Positions 15,252 through 22,810 of a stretch of DNA of 64,000 nucleotides are shown in pieces. The DNA lies in assembly GCA_964579295.1 (NCBI GenBank), contig CAZOGK010000002.1, positions 210,305 through 274,304 on the forward strand. Reading direction: 5' to 3'. Position 1 is the stretch's first letter. Every line of letters begins with the position of its first letter. The DNA comes from JAAYYY01 sp964579295 (GTDB lineage Bacteria > Chloroflexota > Anaerolineae > Promineifilales > Promineifilaceae). The translations under genes were made by a program, and so were the position numbers. The notes beneath the pieces are model-generated. The model saw nothing but the letters and a program-made list of their open reading frames with translations. It was not told the DNA's origin and made no database searches.

Positions 15252-15767
15252 CTACTCCAGGAAGATATGGACCAGCAGACGGCCAAAGCGCACCTCGTCA
15301 CCACTGCGCAGCGGGTACGGTAGCTGCGGCGGCAGATGGTAGCCGTTGAGATAGGTGCCGTTAGCGCTGCCCTCATCCACCAGCTGGATGCCCTCGGGAG
15401 AGAGCCGGATGGTCGCATGCATGCGCGACACGCCGAGCGCGCTGCCGTTGTCGTCGGTCAGGTCAAGGGCGGGAAAATGGTCGTTAGCCGGATCGAGCCG
15501 GCCTACCACAATATCATGACTCAGCTCAAGCTGGAGGCGGCGGCCGCTGGAGGGAATCATTACCGTCACGATGTTGGTCGCCTGCGCGGGCGACAGCCCC
15601 TGGCCGAGAAGGGGCGGGGCCTGCGGCCCGTCCAGCGCATCGCGAAACGGTAGCGGCGGCTCCTGAGCCTGTCCGCTGTCGGCCAGCAGAAAGCGGCCGC
15701 ACTCGCTGCAATAGAGGGTGCCGGGCGGTTGGGTAGCGCCGCAGTCTTCACACCTGATCATCTTCAT
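15252..15767 (-). CDS. Zinc-ribbon FHA domain protein
   Basis: 171 residues. The N-terminus carries a double-CxxC zinc ribbon (CEDCGATQPPGTLYCSECG, residues ~5-23). A proline/glutamine-rich linker follows. The C-terminal ~100 residues are a forkhead-associated domain, which binds phosphothreonine: GRLDPANDHFPALDL, GVSRMHATIRL, LVDEGSANGTYLNG. The key Arg, Ser-x-x-His and Asn positions of FHA domains are visible. It overlaps the preceding J/VWA gene by 20 bp and is the last gene of the kinase-phosphatase block, so it is a likely reader of substrates of that kinase. Confidence 0.9.
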   Translation of the reverse strand: MKMIRCEDCGATQPPGTLYCSECGRFLLADSGQAQEPPLPFRDALDGPQAPPLLGQGLSPAQATNIVTVMIPSSGRRLQLELSHDIVVGRLDPANDHFPALDLTDDNGSALGVSRMHATIRLSPEGIQLVDEGSANGTYLNGYHLPPQLPYPLRSGDEVRFGRLLVHIFLE

Positions 15768-17220
15768 TCCAGAAGATAGTGCGGGTCAACAGGGACCGTG
15801 TTTCATACTTCAGCCGTTTGCGCCCCTCTGAGGAGAGCGAGCCGACCTGCGCCAGGCGGCGCGTTTCGGCCAGCACTTCCTGCGCCAGCCGTGGGTGGCC
15901 CGCTTCGTGCAGGCGCGTGCTGAGCCGCTCCATGCGCCGGGTTGCGGCCAGCGCGTCTCCGCTCTGCGCCTCCTCCCAGGCTTTTTCGTTCATACGGTAG
16001 AGGTTGAGCATCTGCACCGCCTGAACGACCGGCGGTGGTGGGTTGAAGGCTGGCTGGCTGGCCACGGTGCGCAGCGTGTAGTTGCGGTCGAAACGCCGGT
16101 CACGCGCCTGATGCGCCGGGATCGTCGCCCGGAAGCGCAGAGGAATCTGGAAGCTCTCGCCCACCGTCGTCGCCCGGATGCCCAGTTCCAACAGGACAGA
16201 GAGTGGGCGCGCGCTCTCCACGGCGCCCAGGCTGAACTCGCGCTCGTCAAAGGCCAGCGGCTGGGCAAACGGCGCCAGCTTAAAAACATCCTTGCAATAC
16301 ACATTGGGCGGCAGAGTCAGCTGCAGATGCACGCTCTTGGCATAGACCGTAGCGAGCTCCTGGAGCTGTTTCTGCAGGTAATCAATCAGATCGGCCGGGT
16401 CCTCAATGTAGGTGGAGTAGCCGCCCGACGGCGCTACCAGCTCGTCGAGAAAGGTATCGTTCCAGTCGGTGCCGATGCCAAAGGCGCTAAAGGCAATGCC
16501 ACGCTGGACCGCCTCGCGCGCCAGCTGCAGACATTGCTCCTCATCGCCGTAGGTATGCCCGTCGGTCAGCAGCATCAGGTGGTTGGTGTAGCGAGCGACA
16601 GGCATTTTCATCAGCTCGCGCACGCCGGCAACCAGCCCCTGAAAGATCTCCGTGCCCCCGGTCGGCTCGATATCGTTGATCGCGTGCAGCAGCTCGTGAG
16701 GCTCACGATTCACTTCGGCGGGCACGACGACGTGCGCCCGGTCGCTAAAGGCAACAATGGACAGCACGTCGCCGGGCGATAAGCGGCTCACGGCCAGTCG
16801 AGCCGCCGCCTGCACGCGCTCCAGGCGGGCGCCGCGCATCGACGTGCTATGGTCAATCACCAGGCAGAGATTGACCGGATACGAGGTCTCTTTGCGCTCC
16901 AGCGGTGTGTGCATGGTGACCAGCAAATAAAGGAGCTGCTCTTCATCGCTGCGGACAATGGCCTCGCGCGAGCCAAGCACAGAGACTGTCAGCAGTTCTG
17001 TCGTCTGGTCGCGCAGCCGCTGGTCATAGGCGCGGCGCTTGACCGGGTTAGAGAGGATTTCATACGCCTGCACGAGCTGGCGGAAGGCCACGTTGGTTGA
17101 AGGGTCGCGCGCCTCTTCCGGGAAGCGCTCTCCCAACTTGCGTGCGGCCTCTACGACCTGCTCTCTCGTCGCCTCGCGAGTGACGCCCAGAATCTCGTAG
17201 TAATCGGGGAGGTTGGTCAT
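15748..17220 (-). CDS. J-domain-like plus VWA domain protein
   Basis: 490 residues. Residues ~5-70 match a DnaJ J-domain (LPDYYEILGVTREATREQVV, FRQLVQAYEILSNPVKRRAY), but the HPD tripeptide that activates DnaK is missing: the place reads RFPEEARD. Residues ~100-280 are a VWA domain with MIDAS DHSTS (LVIDHSTSMRGARLERV) and a preserved Thr (LLTDGHTYGD). The last ~150 residues are helical, resembling the C-terminus of VWA proteins of the CoxE/YfbK type. An SD GGAGAGAG sits right before the ATG. It is placed between the PP2C gene and the FHA gene, indicating one signalling complex. Confidence 0.87.
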   Translation of the reverse strand: MTNLPDYYEILGVTREATREQVVEAARKLGERFPEEARDPSTNVAFRQLVQAYEILSNPVKRRAYDQRLRDQTTELLTVSVLGSREAIVRSDEEQLLYLLVTMHTPLERKETSYPVNLCLVIDHSTSMRGARLERVQAAARLAVSRLSPGDVLSIVAFSDRAHVVVPAEVNREPHELLHAINDIEPTGGTEIFQGLVAGVRELMKMPVARYTNHLMLLTDGHTYGDEEQCLQLAREAVQRGIAFSAFGIGTDWNDTFLDELVAPSGGYSTYIEDPADLIDYLQKQLQELATVYAKSVHLQLTLPPNVYCKDVFKLAPFAQPLAFDEREFSLGAVESARPLSVLLELGIRATTVGESFQIPLRFRATIPAHQARDRRFDRNYTLRTVASQPAFNPPPPVVQAVQMLNLYRMNEKAWEEAQSGDALAATRRMERLSTRLHEAGHPRLAQEVLAETRRLAQVGSLSSEGRKRLKYETRSLLTRTIFWNEDDQV

Positions 17221-17298
17221 CTCTCTCCTCTCATGGCGGTGCGACTTGATAGCGCGCCACGTCCTTCCCCGGCGCTCAGCTCCGCCCTTCTATCTGGC

Positions 17299-18318
17299 CT
17301 AAACCTGAAAGCTGACCAGGACGGCGGTAATGTTGTCTGTCCCGCCGGCTGTCATCGCTTTCTCGACCAGCGTATCCACCTTTTCTTGCAGGGACTGCCC
17401 GTCCTGCAGCACCTGCCTTATCTCGGCATCCTCCACCAGGCCCCAGAGGCCATCGCTGCATAGCAGGAGCATGCCATCCTCGTTCAGGGCGCGCGAGAAT
17501 GCATCAATCTGCTCCAGGTCTTCGCCGACGAGCGCCCGGTAGAGCAGGCTGCGGTTCGGATGGTTCGCCGCCTCTTCGGCCGTTAGCTGCCCGGCGTCCT
17601 GCAACGCCTGCACGATGGTGTGATCCGTCGTTAGCTGCGTCAATCGGTCCCCGTGAAGCAGATAAGCCCGGCTGTCGCCCACGTGGACGAAAAAGGCGCG
17701 GCTGCCGATGATGAGGACCGCCGTCAGCGTGGTGCCCATCTGTTTATCCGGATCGGGCAGATAGAGCGCCTTGTTCGCCAGCTCCACCGCCTCTTGCATG
17801 ACTTCCTGGATGGGCCGGCGGGAGATGCCCGCGTCGCCGCGCAGAAGCGGCGAATAGAGCGTGCGCAGCACGTGGTCGGCGACGGTGCGCGAGACGACCT
17901 GGCTGGCCAAATGCCCATCAAAGTGACCCCCCATGCCATCGGCGAGAATAAATAGGCCGAAGGGCGGCACAGGTTCCTGGCCCGAGCTTTGGGCGACAAA
18001 GGTGACGGATGCGTCTTCATTGCGCTGGCGGACATGGCCGAGCGCACTGGCCCGCGCCGCGCGCAGCGACCGCAGCGTGCCCCCCGGCGCCAGGGCCCGG
18101 CCGGCTACCTGGTGCAGCGGCAAATCATGCGGCTTTTCCGGCAGCGGCTCCAGCGGGGCTGTCTTGGCGAGGCGCGCGTGACCGGGGCGCGCGGGATCTG
18201 CAGTGGCTTCCGGCGGCGAGCCGTCGCCGTGCTGATCAGTCGGCGTCTTCGGCTCTGGCCCCATCTCTGGTTCCTCGTCCTGGGCCGGCATCCCGTCGCC
18301 GTTATTTGGAAACATCAT
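17299..18318 (-). CDS. PP2C-family serine/threonine phosphatase
   Basis: 339 residues from ATG 18318; longer starts would run into the kinase gene. The metal-dependent PP2C motifs appear in order: HVRQRNEDA, FILADGMGGHFDG, MGTTLTAVLI, FVHVGDSRAYLLHGDRLTQL, LLCSDGLWGLVED and GGTDNITAVLV, with all four metal-binding aspartates. The first ~75 residues are acidic and proline-rich, probably disordered. It should remove phosphate from Ser/Thr, opposing the kinase encoded 101 bp upstream in the same direction. No transmembrane helix is present. Confidence 0.93.
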   Translation of the reverse strand: MMFPNNGDGMPAQDEEPEMGPEPKTPTDQHGDGSPPEATADPARPGHARLAKTAPLEPLPEKPHDLPLHQVAGRALAPGGTLRSLRAARASALGHVRQRNEDASVTFVAQSSGQEPVPPFGLFILADGMGGHFDGHLASQVVSRTVADHVLRTLYSPLLRGDAGISRRPIQEVMQEAVELANKALYLPDPDKQMGTTLTAVLIIGSRAFFVHVGDSRAYLLHGDRLTQLTTDHTIVQALQDAGQLTAEEAANHPNRSLLYRALVGEDLEQIDAFSRALNEDGMLLLCSDGLWGLVEDAEIRQVLQDGQSLQEKVDTLVEKAMTAGGTDNITAVLVSFQV

Positions 18319-18419
18319 GGTACAACTATCCTTCGAGCGAGAGGTCGCGCCGCCGGGGCGTGACAGCTCCATAACGCCCGCCTGATTCCGGTGCAGCCCG
18401 GCCTGACTCCCTGTTTCTC

Positions 18420-20366
18420 TTACAGAGGAAGGGCATAGAGATGGTGATCTGTCGAGCCGATATAGAGAATGCCATCTTCGATGACTGGTGAAGAAATGAC
18501 CATTCCCCCGGTTTTGAATCGCCATTGGAGCCGCCCGCTGGTTGAGAGCCGGTAGACATATCCGTCTGTCGAGCCGAAGTAGACGGCGTTGTCGTGGACG
18601 ACCGGCGACGAAGCGACCTGGCCTTCTGTTTCATAAGCCCACAGCTTGCGCCCCGTATTAATCTCAATGGCGTAGAGGCTGCCATCAGCCGAGCCGATGT
18701 AGAGAGTGTCCTCAACCACGGTGGGCGAAGAGATAATCGGCCGGTTGGTGCGGAAACGCCACACCGCCCAGCCGGAGTTCACATCCAGCGCGTAGACTGT
18801 GCTATCAACCGACCCCAGGAAGACCATATCCGCGGCAACCGTCGGCGTGGAAGTAACGGCGCGCCGCGCCTGGAACTGCCACTTCGTCTGCCCGGCCAGA
18901 TCGACGCAGAAGACGTAGCCGCCTTCCGTCCCAAAGAAAACGTAGTCATCGCTGACGAACGGCGACGAACGCACGGGATCGAAGGCATGGGCCTTCCAGG
19001 CCGGCCGGCCCGTGCTGGTGTTGACCGCGTAGAGATGGGCGTCGTCGGAGCCAAAGAAGACGTGCTCGAAGCGCGCGCGCGGCGACGAGTAGATGGGGCC
19101 GTTGGCGAGGAAGCGCCAGTTTTGCCGGCCGTTGCCAGCGTTAATGCTATAGAGGTGCCTGTCCGCCGAGCCCATAAACACGGCGCCGCCATAGACGTGC
19201 GGCGATGAGGCGATGCCGCCCGAGGCCGGGTGCTTCCACATGAAGCGACCGGTCCGCGCCTCCAGCGCATACAGGTTGTTATCGTAGACGCCCACGTAGG
19301 CCACGCCCTGATCGACGGCGGGCGTCGAGCGAATCTCATCTTCGGCCTTGAAGACCCACAGCGGCGACACATCGCCGGCCGCGCCCAGCGCCAGCGCGGC
19401 CGTCACCTCGCGGTCACCATAGGGGCTGGCCTCGGCGCCGCCTGCCAGACGCCGCGTCACCGCTGCGCCCTGGTCCGTGCTGCCCGGGCGCGAGACGGCC
19501 AGCAGCGCGTCGCGCAGCGCGACTGCATTGGGGAAGCGGTCGGCCGCGTTGTAGGACAGACAACGCATGATAATCTTCTCTAGCGTCGGTGCCACCTGCG
19601 GGTTTGTCGCGTGGATAGGTCGTTCATGAAAGGAGAATGGCGGCTCCAGGCGTGGGTCTTGCCGGGTCAGCAGGTGGTGCATGGTGGCGCCCAGGCCGTA
19701 GACATCGCCGGCCGGGCTCGCTTCACCGCGATACTGCTCCGGCGGCGCGTAGCCTTCGGTGCCGATGGTCGTGTTCTTCTCTTCGGACTGGAAGACTTTG
19801 GCAATGCCAAAGTCGATGAGGCGGACGCGCCCGTGGGGGTCGAGCATCACGTTAGAGGGCTTCATGTCGCGGAAGATGATCGGGTCGGGCTTCTGACCAT
19901 GCAGGTAGGAAAGCACGTCGCAGATCTGCAGCGCCCAATCCAGCACCTTGTCCTGCGAGAAGTGGTCGCTGCTCTCGTTGAGCAACGATTCCAGGTCCTT
20001 GCCGCGGATAAACTCCAACACCAGGTAGCTGCGGTCGGTCTCGTTGAAATAGTCGTAGACGGCGACGACGGCCGGGTGGTCGAGCGTCGCCAGGATGCTG
20101 GCCTCGCGCTCGAAGGCGCGCGCCGCCAGCGCGCGGATCTGCGGGTCGGGCGCAATGTTGACCATTTCCTTAATGGCGCACAGCTTGGTCACGTTGGGGA
20201 AGCGCATGTCGCGCGCCTGGTAGACCGAGCTGAAACCGCCGACGCCGAGGATGCCTACGATACGGTAGCGATCCTGGAGAATATCGCCGGCCTGCAGCTG
20301 GCCGTCCGTTGCTTCACGCTGGCGCGCCCGTCGTTGTGATAGTTGTCGTGTCGTTAGGTCGCCCAT
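18420..20366 (-). CDS. Ser/Thr protein kinase with C-terminal PQQ-like beta-propeller
   Basis: 648 residues. Kinase domain at about 30-295: Gly loop LGVGGFSSV (40-48), catalytic Lys66 (CAIKEM), Glu88 (FEREASIL), catalytic loop FRDMKPSNVM (Asp167; HRD reads FRD), DFG 185-187 and GTEGYAPPEQY activation segment. Residues ~330-648 are about eight repeats of the pattern ...SSPxVxxxxVFxGSxDxxLYALxxxTGRxxW..., the PQQ/Trp-rich beta-propeller also found in AfsK-like kinases, probably a ligand or protein sensor. No transmembrane segment is seen, so it is cytosolic. It starts the kinase-PP2C-J/VWA-FHA block and has its own promoter. SD AAAGAGAAGG precedes the ATG. Confidence 0.94.
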   Translation of the reverse strand: MGDLTTRQLSQRRARQREATDGQLQAGDILQDRYRIVGILGVGGFSSVYQARDMRFPNVTKLCAIKEMVNIAPDPQIRALAARAFEREASILATLDHPAVVAVYDYFNETDRSYLVLEFIRGKDLESLLNESSDHFSQDKVLDWALQICDVLSYLHGQKPDPIIFRDMKPSNVMLDPHGRVRLIDFGIAKVFQSEEKNTTIGTEGYAPPEQYRGEASPAGDVYGLGATMHHLLTRQDPRLEPPFSFHERPIHATNPQVAPTLEKIIMRCLSYNAADRFPNAVALRDALLAVSRPGSTDQGAAVTRRLAGGAEASPYGDREVTAALALGAAGDVSPLWVFKAEDEIRSTPAVDQGVAYVGVYDNNLYALEARTGRFMWKHPASGGIASSPHVYGGAVFMGSADRHLYSINAGNGRQNWRFLANGPIYSSPRARFEHVFFGSDDAHLYAVNTSTGRPAWKAHAFDPVRSSPFVSDDYVFFGTEGGYVFCVDLAGQTKWQFQARRAVTSTPTVAADMVFLGSVDSTVYALDVNSGWAVWRFRTNRPIISSPTVVEDTLYIGSADGSLYAIEINTGRKLWAYETEGQVASSPVVHDNAVYFGSTDGYVYRLSTSGRLQWRFKTGGMVISSPVIEDGILYIGSTDHHLYALPL

Positions 20367-20395
20367 ACCTTCTCTTTCATCCTCTTGTCATGGCA

Positions 20396-20424
20396 ATTAT
20401 GGGATACCTCTGCGCTTAGATCAA
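20396..20424 (-). promoter_or_regulatory. Promoter of the kinase-phosphatase-VWA-FHA operon
   Basis: TTGATC (20424-20419), 17-bp spacer and CATAAT (20401-20396) on the minus strand. Predicted start near 20389, 23 nt before the kinase ATG. Confidence 0.5.
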
Positions 20425-20438
20425 GTGGACTATCGTCC

Positions 20439-21218
20439 CTATCGCCGGCGCCACAGACGCTCGCCGCCCGTGCTTTCCACCTGCTGGCGCACAAGGCGGG
20501 CCATCGCTTCCGGCCCGTTAAAGAGAACCTTTAGCTGCGATTCATAGGCGGCGATAGCCTCGATGCGGGCGCTAATCGCCGCCTCGTCCAGCTCGTAGAG
20601 GATAGAGCGCCAGCTCCGCGGCGGCTGGATCATCTCGGCCAGCGACTCAGGGTGGCGCTGGACGTAGGGGTAATCTTCATAATAGTAGAGCTCCGTAAAG
20701 GCGATTTGGGCGGCGGCGCGCACGAGCTGGTGGTCCACATGGCTGCCCAGGCCCAACGGGGCCACGATGCGCCCGGCCGGAGGCAGGCTGCTCAGCCGCG
20801 CGGCCAACTCCTCTACCAGGGGCGCTTCTTCAGGCGCCAGCGCGCCAAAGAGCCGGTCATTGTCCGTATAGAGCGGCGCGCCACTGGCGGGATGCAGACG
20901 GTAGATGGCGTCCGGCAGCGACCAGACCAGCGCTTCCGCGCCGAGGCGGGCCACGGCGCGCGCATCTTCCGCGCGCCGCACACGCATGGCTTCTACGCCG
21001 CTCAGCCCCCAGCTATAGTGCTGGAACTCGGCAAAGAAGGAGAGCGTCTCACCCTGCGGCCCGCCGGCGGCTATGGTCAGAATCAACAGCTGCTGCCCGG
21101 CGCTGCTCAGCTGGTAAATCTGGCCGCCGCAGGAAAGCGCCGCGTCGTCCAGGTGCGGGGAGAGGTAGATGGCGTCATATGCTGGCTGTTCTGGAAGCGG
21201 AAAGTCGCTGTTGCTCAT
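20439..21218 (-). CDS. PIG-L (LmbE) family N-acetylglucosamine deacetylase-like protein
   Basis: 259 residues. The zinc-binding motif SPHLDDAALSCGG is at ~20-32, and the second ligand region reads GLGSHVDHQLVR. This fold removes acetyl groups from GlcNAc-containing substrates such as mycothiol or bacillithiol precursors, glycolipids or antibiotics; here the substrate is not evident. The segment TIAAGGPQGETLSFFAEFQH matches the usual region after strand 2. It is divergent from moaC, with 53 bp between the starts, so regulation may be shared. Confidence 0.9.
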   Translation of the reverse strand: MSNSDFPLPEQPAYDAIYLSPHLDDAALSCGGQIYQLSSAGQQLLILTIAAGGPQGETLSFFAEFQHYSWGLSGVEAMRVRRAEDARAVARLGAEALVWSLPDAIYRLHPASGAPLYTDNDRLFGALAPEEAPLVEELAARLSSLPPAGRIVAPLGLGSHVDHQLVRAAAQIAFTELYYYEDYPYVQRHPESLAEMIQPPRSWRSILYELDEAAISARIEAIAAYESQLKVLFNGPEAMARLVRQQVESTGGERLWRRR

Positions 21219-21234
21219 CGCTTGCTTCTGCTGT

Positions 21235-21262
21235 TTGTCCCTCTAAGGCTTGCCCCTATAAT
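21235..21262 (+). promoter_or_regulatory. Promoter of moaC (near-leaderless)
   Basis: A -35-like TTGTCC (21235-21240), 16-bp spacer and a perfect -10 TATAAT (21257-21262). The ATG is at 21272, so transcription should start only ~2-4 nt before it. No SD is present (GGGCGGCA precedes the ATG). Confidence 0.6.
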
Positions 21263-21271
21263 TGGGCGGCA

Positions 21272-21760
21272 ATGTGTGATGAACTGACCCATCTGGACGA
21301 AAGCGGCCGGGCGAGCATGGTCGACGTCGGCGCTAAAGCGATTAGTGAACGCCTGGCGATTGCCCGTGGCGCCGTCTACATGGAGCAGGCTACGCTGCGC
21401 CTCATTATAGAAGGAAACGTCAAAAAGGGTGACGTGCTCACCGTCGCCGAGCTGGCCGGCGTCATGGCCGCCAAGCGCACCAGTGAGCTGATTCCCCTCT
21501 GTCACCCGCTGCTCCTCAACAAGGTTGACGTGGTCTGTACCCCGGAGCCGGAACATAACCGGGTCGCCATTGAAGCGACAGTCCGGGTCAGCGGCAAGAC
21601 CGGCGTGGAGATGGAAGCGCTGACGGCCGTTTCTGTCGCTGCCCTGACCATTTACGATATGGCAAAGGCAGTCGATCGCCATATGCGCATTGGCGATGTA
21701 CGCCTGGTCCGCAAGGAAGGCGGGCGCAGCGGCCTCTTTGTCGCCGAGGAAGAGCTGTGA
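21272..21760 (+). CDS. moaC: Cyclic pyranopterin monophosphate synthase MoaC
   Basis: 162 residues from ATG 21272; the homologous start LTHLDESGRASMVDVGAK follows at once, whereas longer in-frame starts would cross the promoter. MoaC turns the MoaA product into cyclic pyranopterin monophosphate in molybdenum cofactor synthesis. Conserved parts seen are AKRTSELIPLCHPLLLNKVD (substrate-binding His/Cys region), TGVEMEALTAVSVAALTIYDM and MAKAVDRHMRIGDVRLVRKEGGRSG. The stop overlaps the start of the moaD-moaE fusion by 4 nt, so the two are translationally coupled. No moaA, moaB or mogA lies in the window. Confidence 0.96.
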   Translation: MCDELTHLDESGRASMVDVGAKAISERLAIARGAVYMEQATLRLIIEGNVKKGDVLTVAELAGVMAAKRTSELIPLCHPLLLNKVDVVCTPEPEHNRVAIEATVRVSGKTGVEMEALTAVSVAALTIYDMAKAVDRHMRIGDVRLVRKEGGRSGLFVAEEEL

Positions 21761-22530
21761 TCGAGCTGGAAGTGCGCCTCTATGCTACGTTGAAGGAGCG
21801 GGCAGGCCAGCCGCGGCTGCACGTTACCCTGGCGGAGCCGGCCCAGGTCGCCGACCTGCTGCAGGCGCTGCGCGAGCGCTGTCCGCCGCTGGCGCCGGCC
21901 CTGGATAGCGCGCTCGTCGCCGTCAACCGCGAGTTTGCCTTTCCCAGCTCCCCGCTGGCGTCGGGTGACGAAGTGGCTCTCTTCCCACCGGTCAGCGGCG
22001 GCGCCCCGTTTCCCCATCCCACCTATTTCGCGCTGACCGGCGCGCCGCTGGACGTGGCTGCTATCACGCAGCGGTTGGTCACGCCGCAGGTGGGCGCGTT
22101 AGTCTTCTTCCAGGGCAGCGTGCGCGGCGAGACAGAGCGCCCCGGTCTGCCCGGCGCAACCCTCTACCTGGAATACGAAGCCTATGAAGAGATGGCCCTG
22201 GCGAAGATGGGCCAGATCGCCGGCGAGATCTGGGAGCGCTGGCCGGCGGTGCACGGCGTCGCCATCGTCCAGCGTATCGGCCGCCTGGAGATAGGCGAGA
22301 CGACTACCTTTGTAGCCTGCGCCGCCGCCCACCGCGACCAGGGCGCCTTCGAAGCGGCGCGCTATGGCATCGACCGGCTCAAGGAGATCGTGCCCGTCTG
22401 GAAGAAAGAGGTAGGCAGCGATCAGAGCATGTGGATTGAGGGCGACTACCGGCCGGCGCCCGGTGACCGCGCAGATTCCGCTGACCAGGCTGTGCCTGCA
22501 GCTCGGGCATCGAGAGAGAAAGAAGAGTAA
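21757..22530 (+). CDS. moaDE: MoaD-MoaE fusion: molybdopterin synthase small and large subunits in one chain
   Basis: 257 residues. Residues 1-82 are MoaD (beta-grasp, MIELEVRLYATLKERAG to ALFPPVSGGA) with the functional Gly81-Gly82. Residues ~86-240 are MoaE: YFALTGAPLDVAAITQRLV, VGALVFFQGSVRGETER and KEIVPVWKKEV with the catalytic lysines. MoaD needs a free C-terminal Gly-Gly to accept sulfur as thiocarboxylate, so the fused chain must be cut after Gly82, as reported for MoaX of Mycobacterium tuberculosis, or work in another way. Downstream of moaC with a 4-nt overlap. The last ~20 residues are a polar tail. Confidence 0.94.
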   Translation: MIELEVRLYATLKERAGQPRLHVTLAEPAQVADLLQALRERCPPLAPALDSALVAVNREFAFPSSPLASGDEVALFPPVSGGAPFPHPTYFALTGAPLDVAAITQRLVTPQVGALVFFQGSVRGETERPGLPGATLYLEYEAYEEMALAKMGQIAGEIWERWPAVHGVAIVQRIGRLEIGETTTFVACAAAHRDQGAFEAARYGIDRLKEIVPVWKKEVGSDQSMWIEGDYRPAPGDRADSADQAVPAARASREKEE

Positions 22531-22595
22531 CTGGTGCTGACTCAGGGTGTTATCCATTCTGCGTCATTGAATAGCCAAACAACGTGGAGGAGACG

Positions 22596-22790
22596 ATGAT
22601 GCTTGTTAACCTGCCCCACAGCCTCAGCCTGATGGTCGCCGGCCTGCTGCTCCTCGGAGCTAATCTGCAGCAGACCGGGGGTTTGCCCTGGTGGTACTGG
22701 CTGGTGGGCTTGGCCGTGCTGCTGGTGCTTCTCTTTGTCGTCATTCTGGCGCTCGCCTGGAAAGACACGAATCGTCCCGACGGCGGCTAG
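22596..22790 (+). CDS. Small two-helix membrane protein
   Basis: 64 residues from the first of two ATGs (22596, 22599). A strong SD GGAGGAG lies at 22586-22592. The product is almost wholly hydrophobic, with helices at about 7-25 and 32-57 separated by a short QQTGGLPWW loop, and ends in a short polar tail. No family is recognised. It sits 65 bp after the moaDE fusion and 20 bp before fabF, reading the same way. Confidence 0.65.
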   Translation: MMLVNLPHSLSLMVAGLLLLGANLQQTGGLPWWYWLVGLAVLLVLLFVVILALAWKDTNRPDGG

Positions 22791-22810
22791 AACGGTTCTG
22801 GAGTTTTGGT

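Noticed and set aside
18319..18525. Upstream extension of the PP2C gene
   Set aside because: It would overlap the kinase gene by ~100 bp and adds no PP2C sequence; the MM start at 18318 fits the family.
21179..21271. Upstream extension of moaC
   Set aside because: It crosses the TATAAT promoter and the divergent PIG-L start; MoaC homology begins at 21272.
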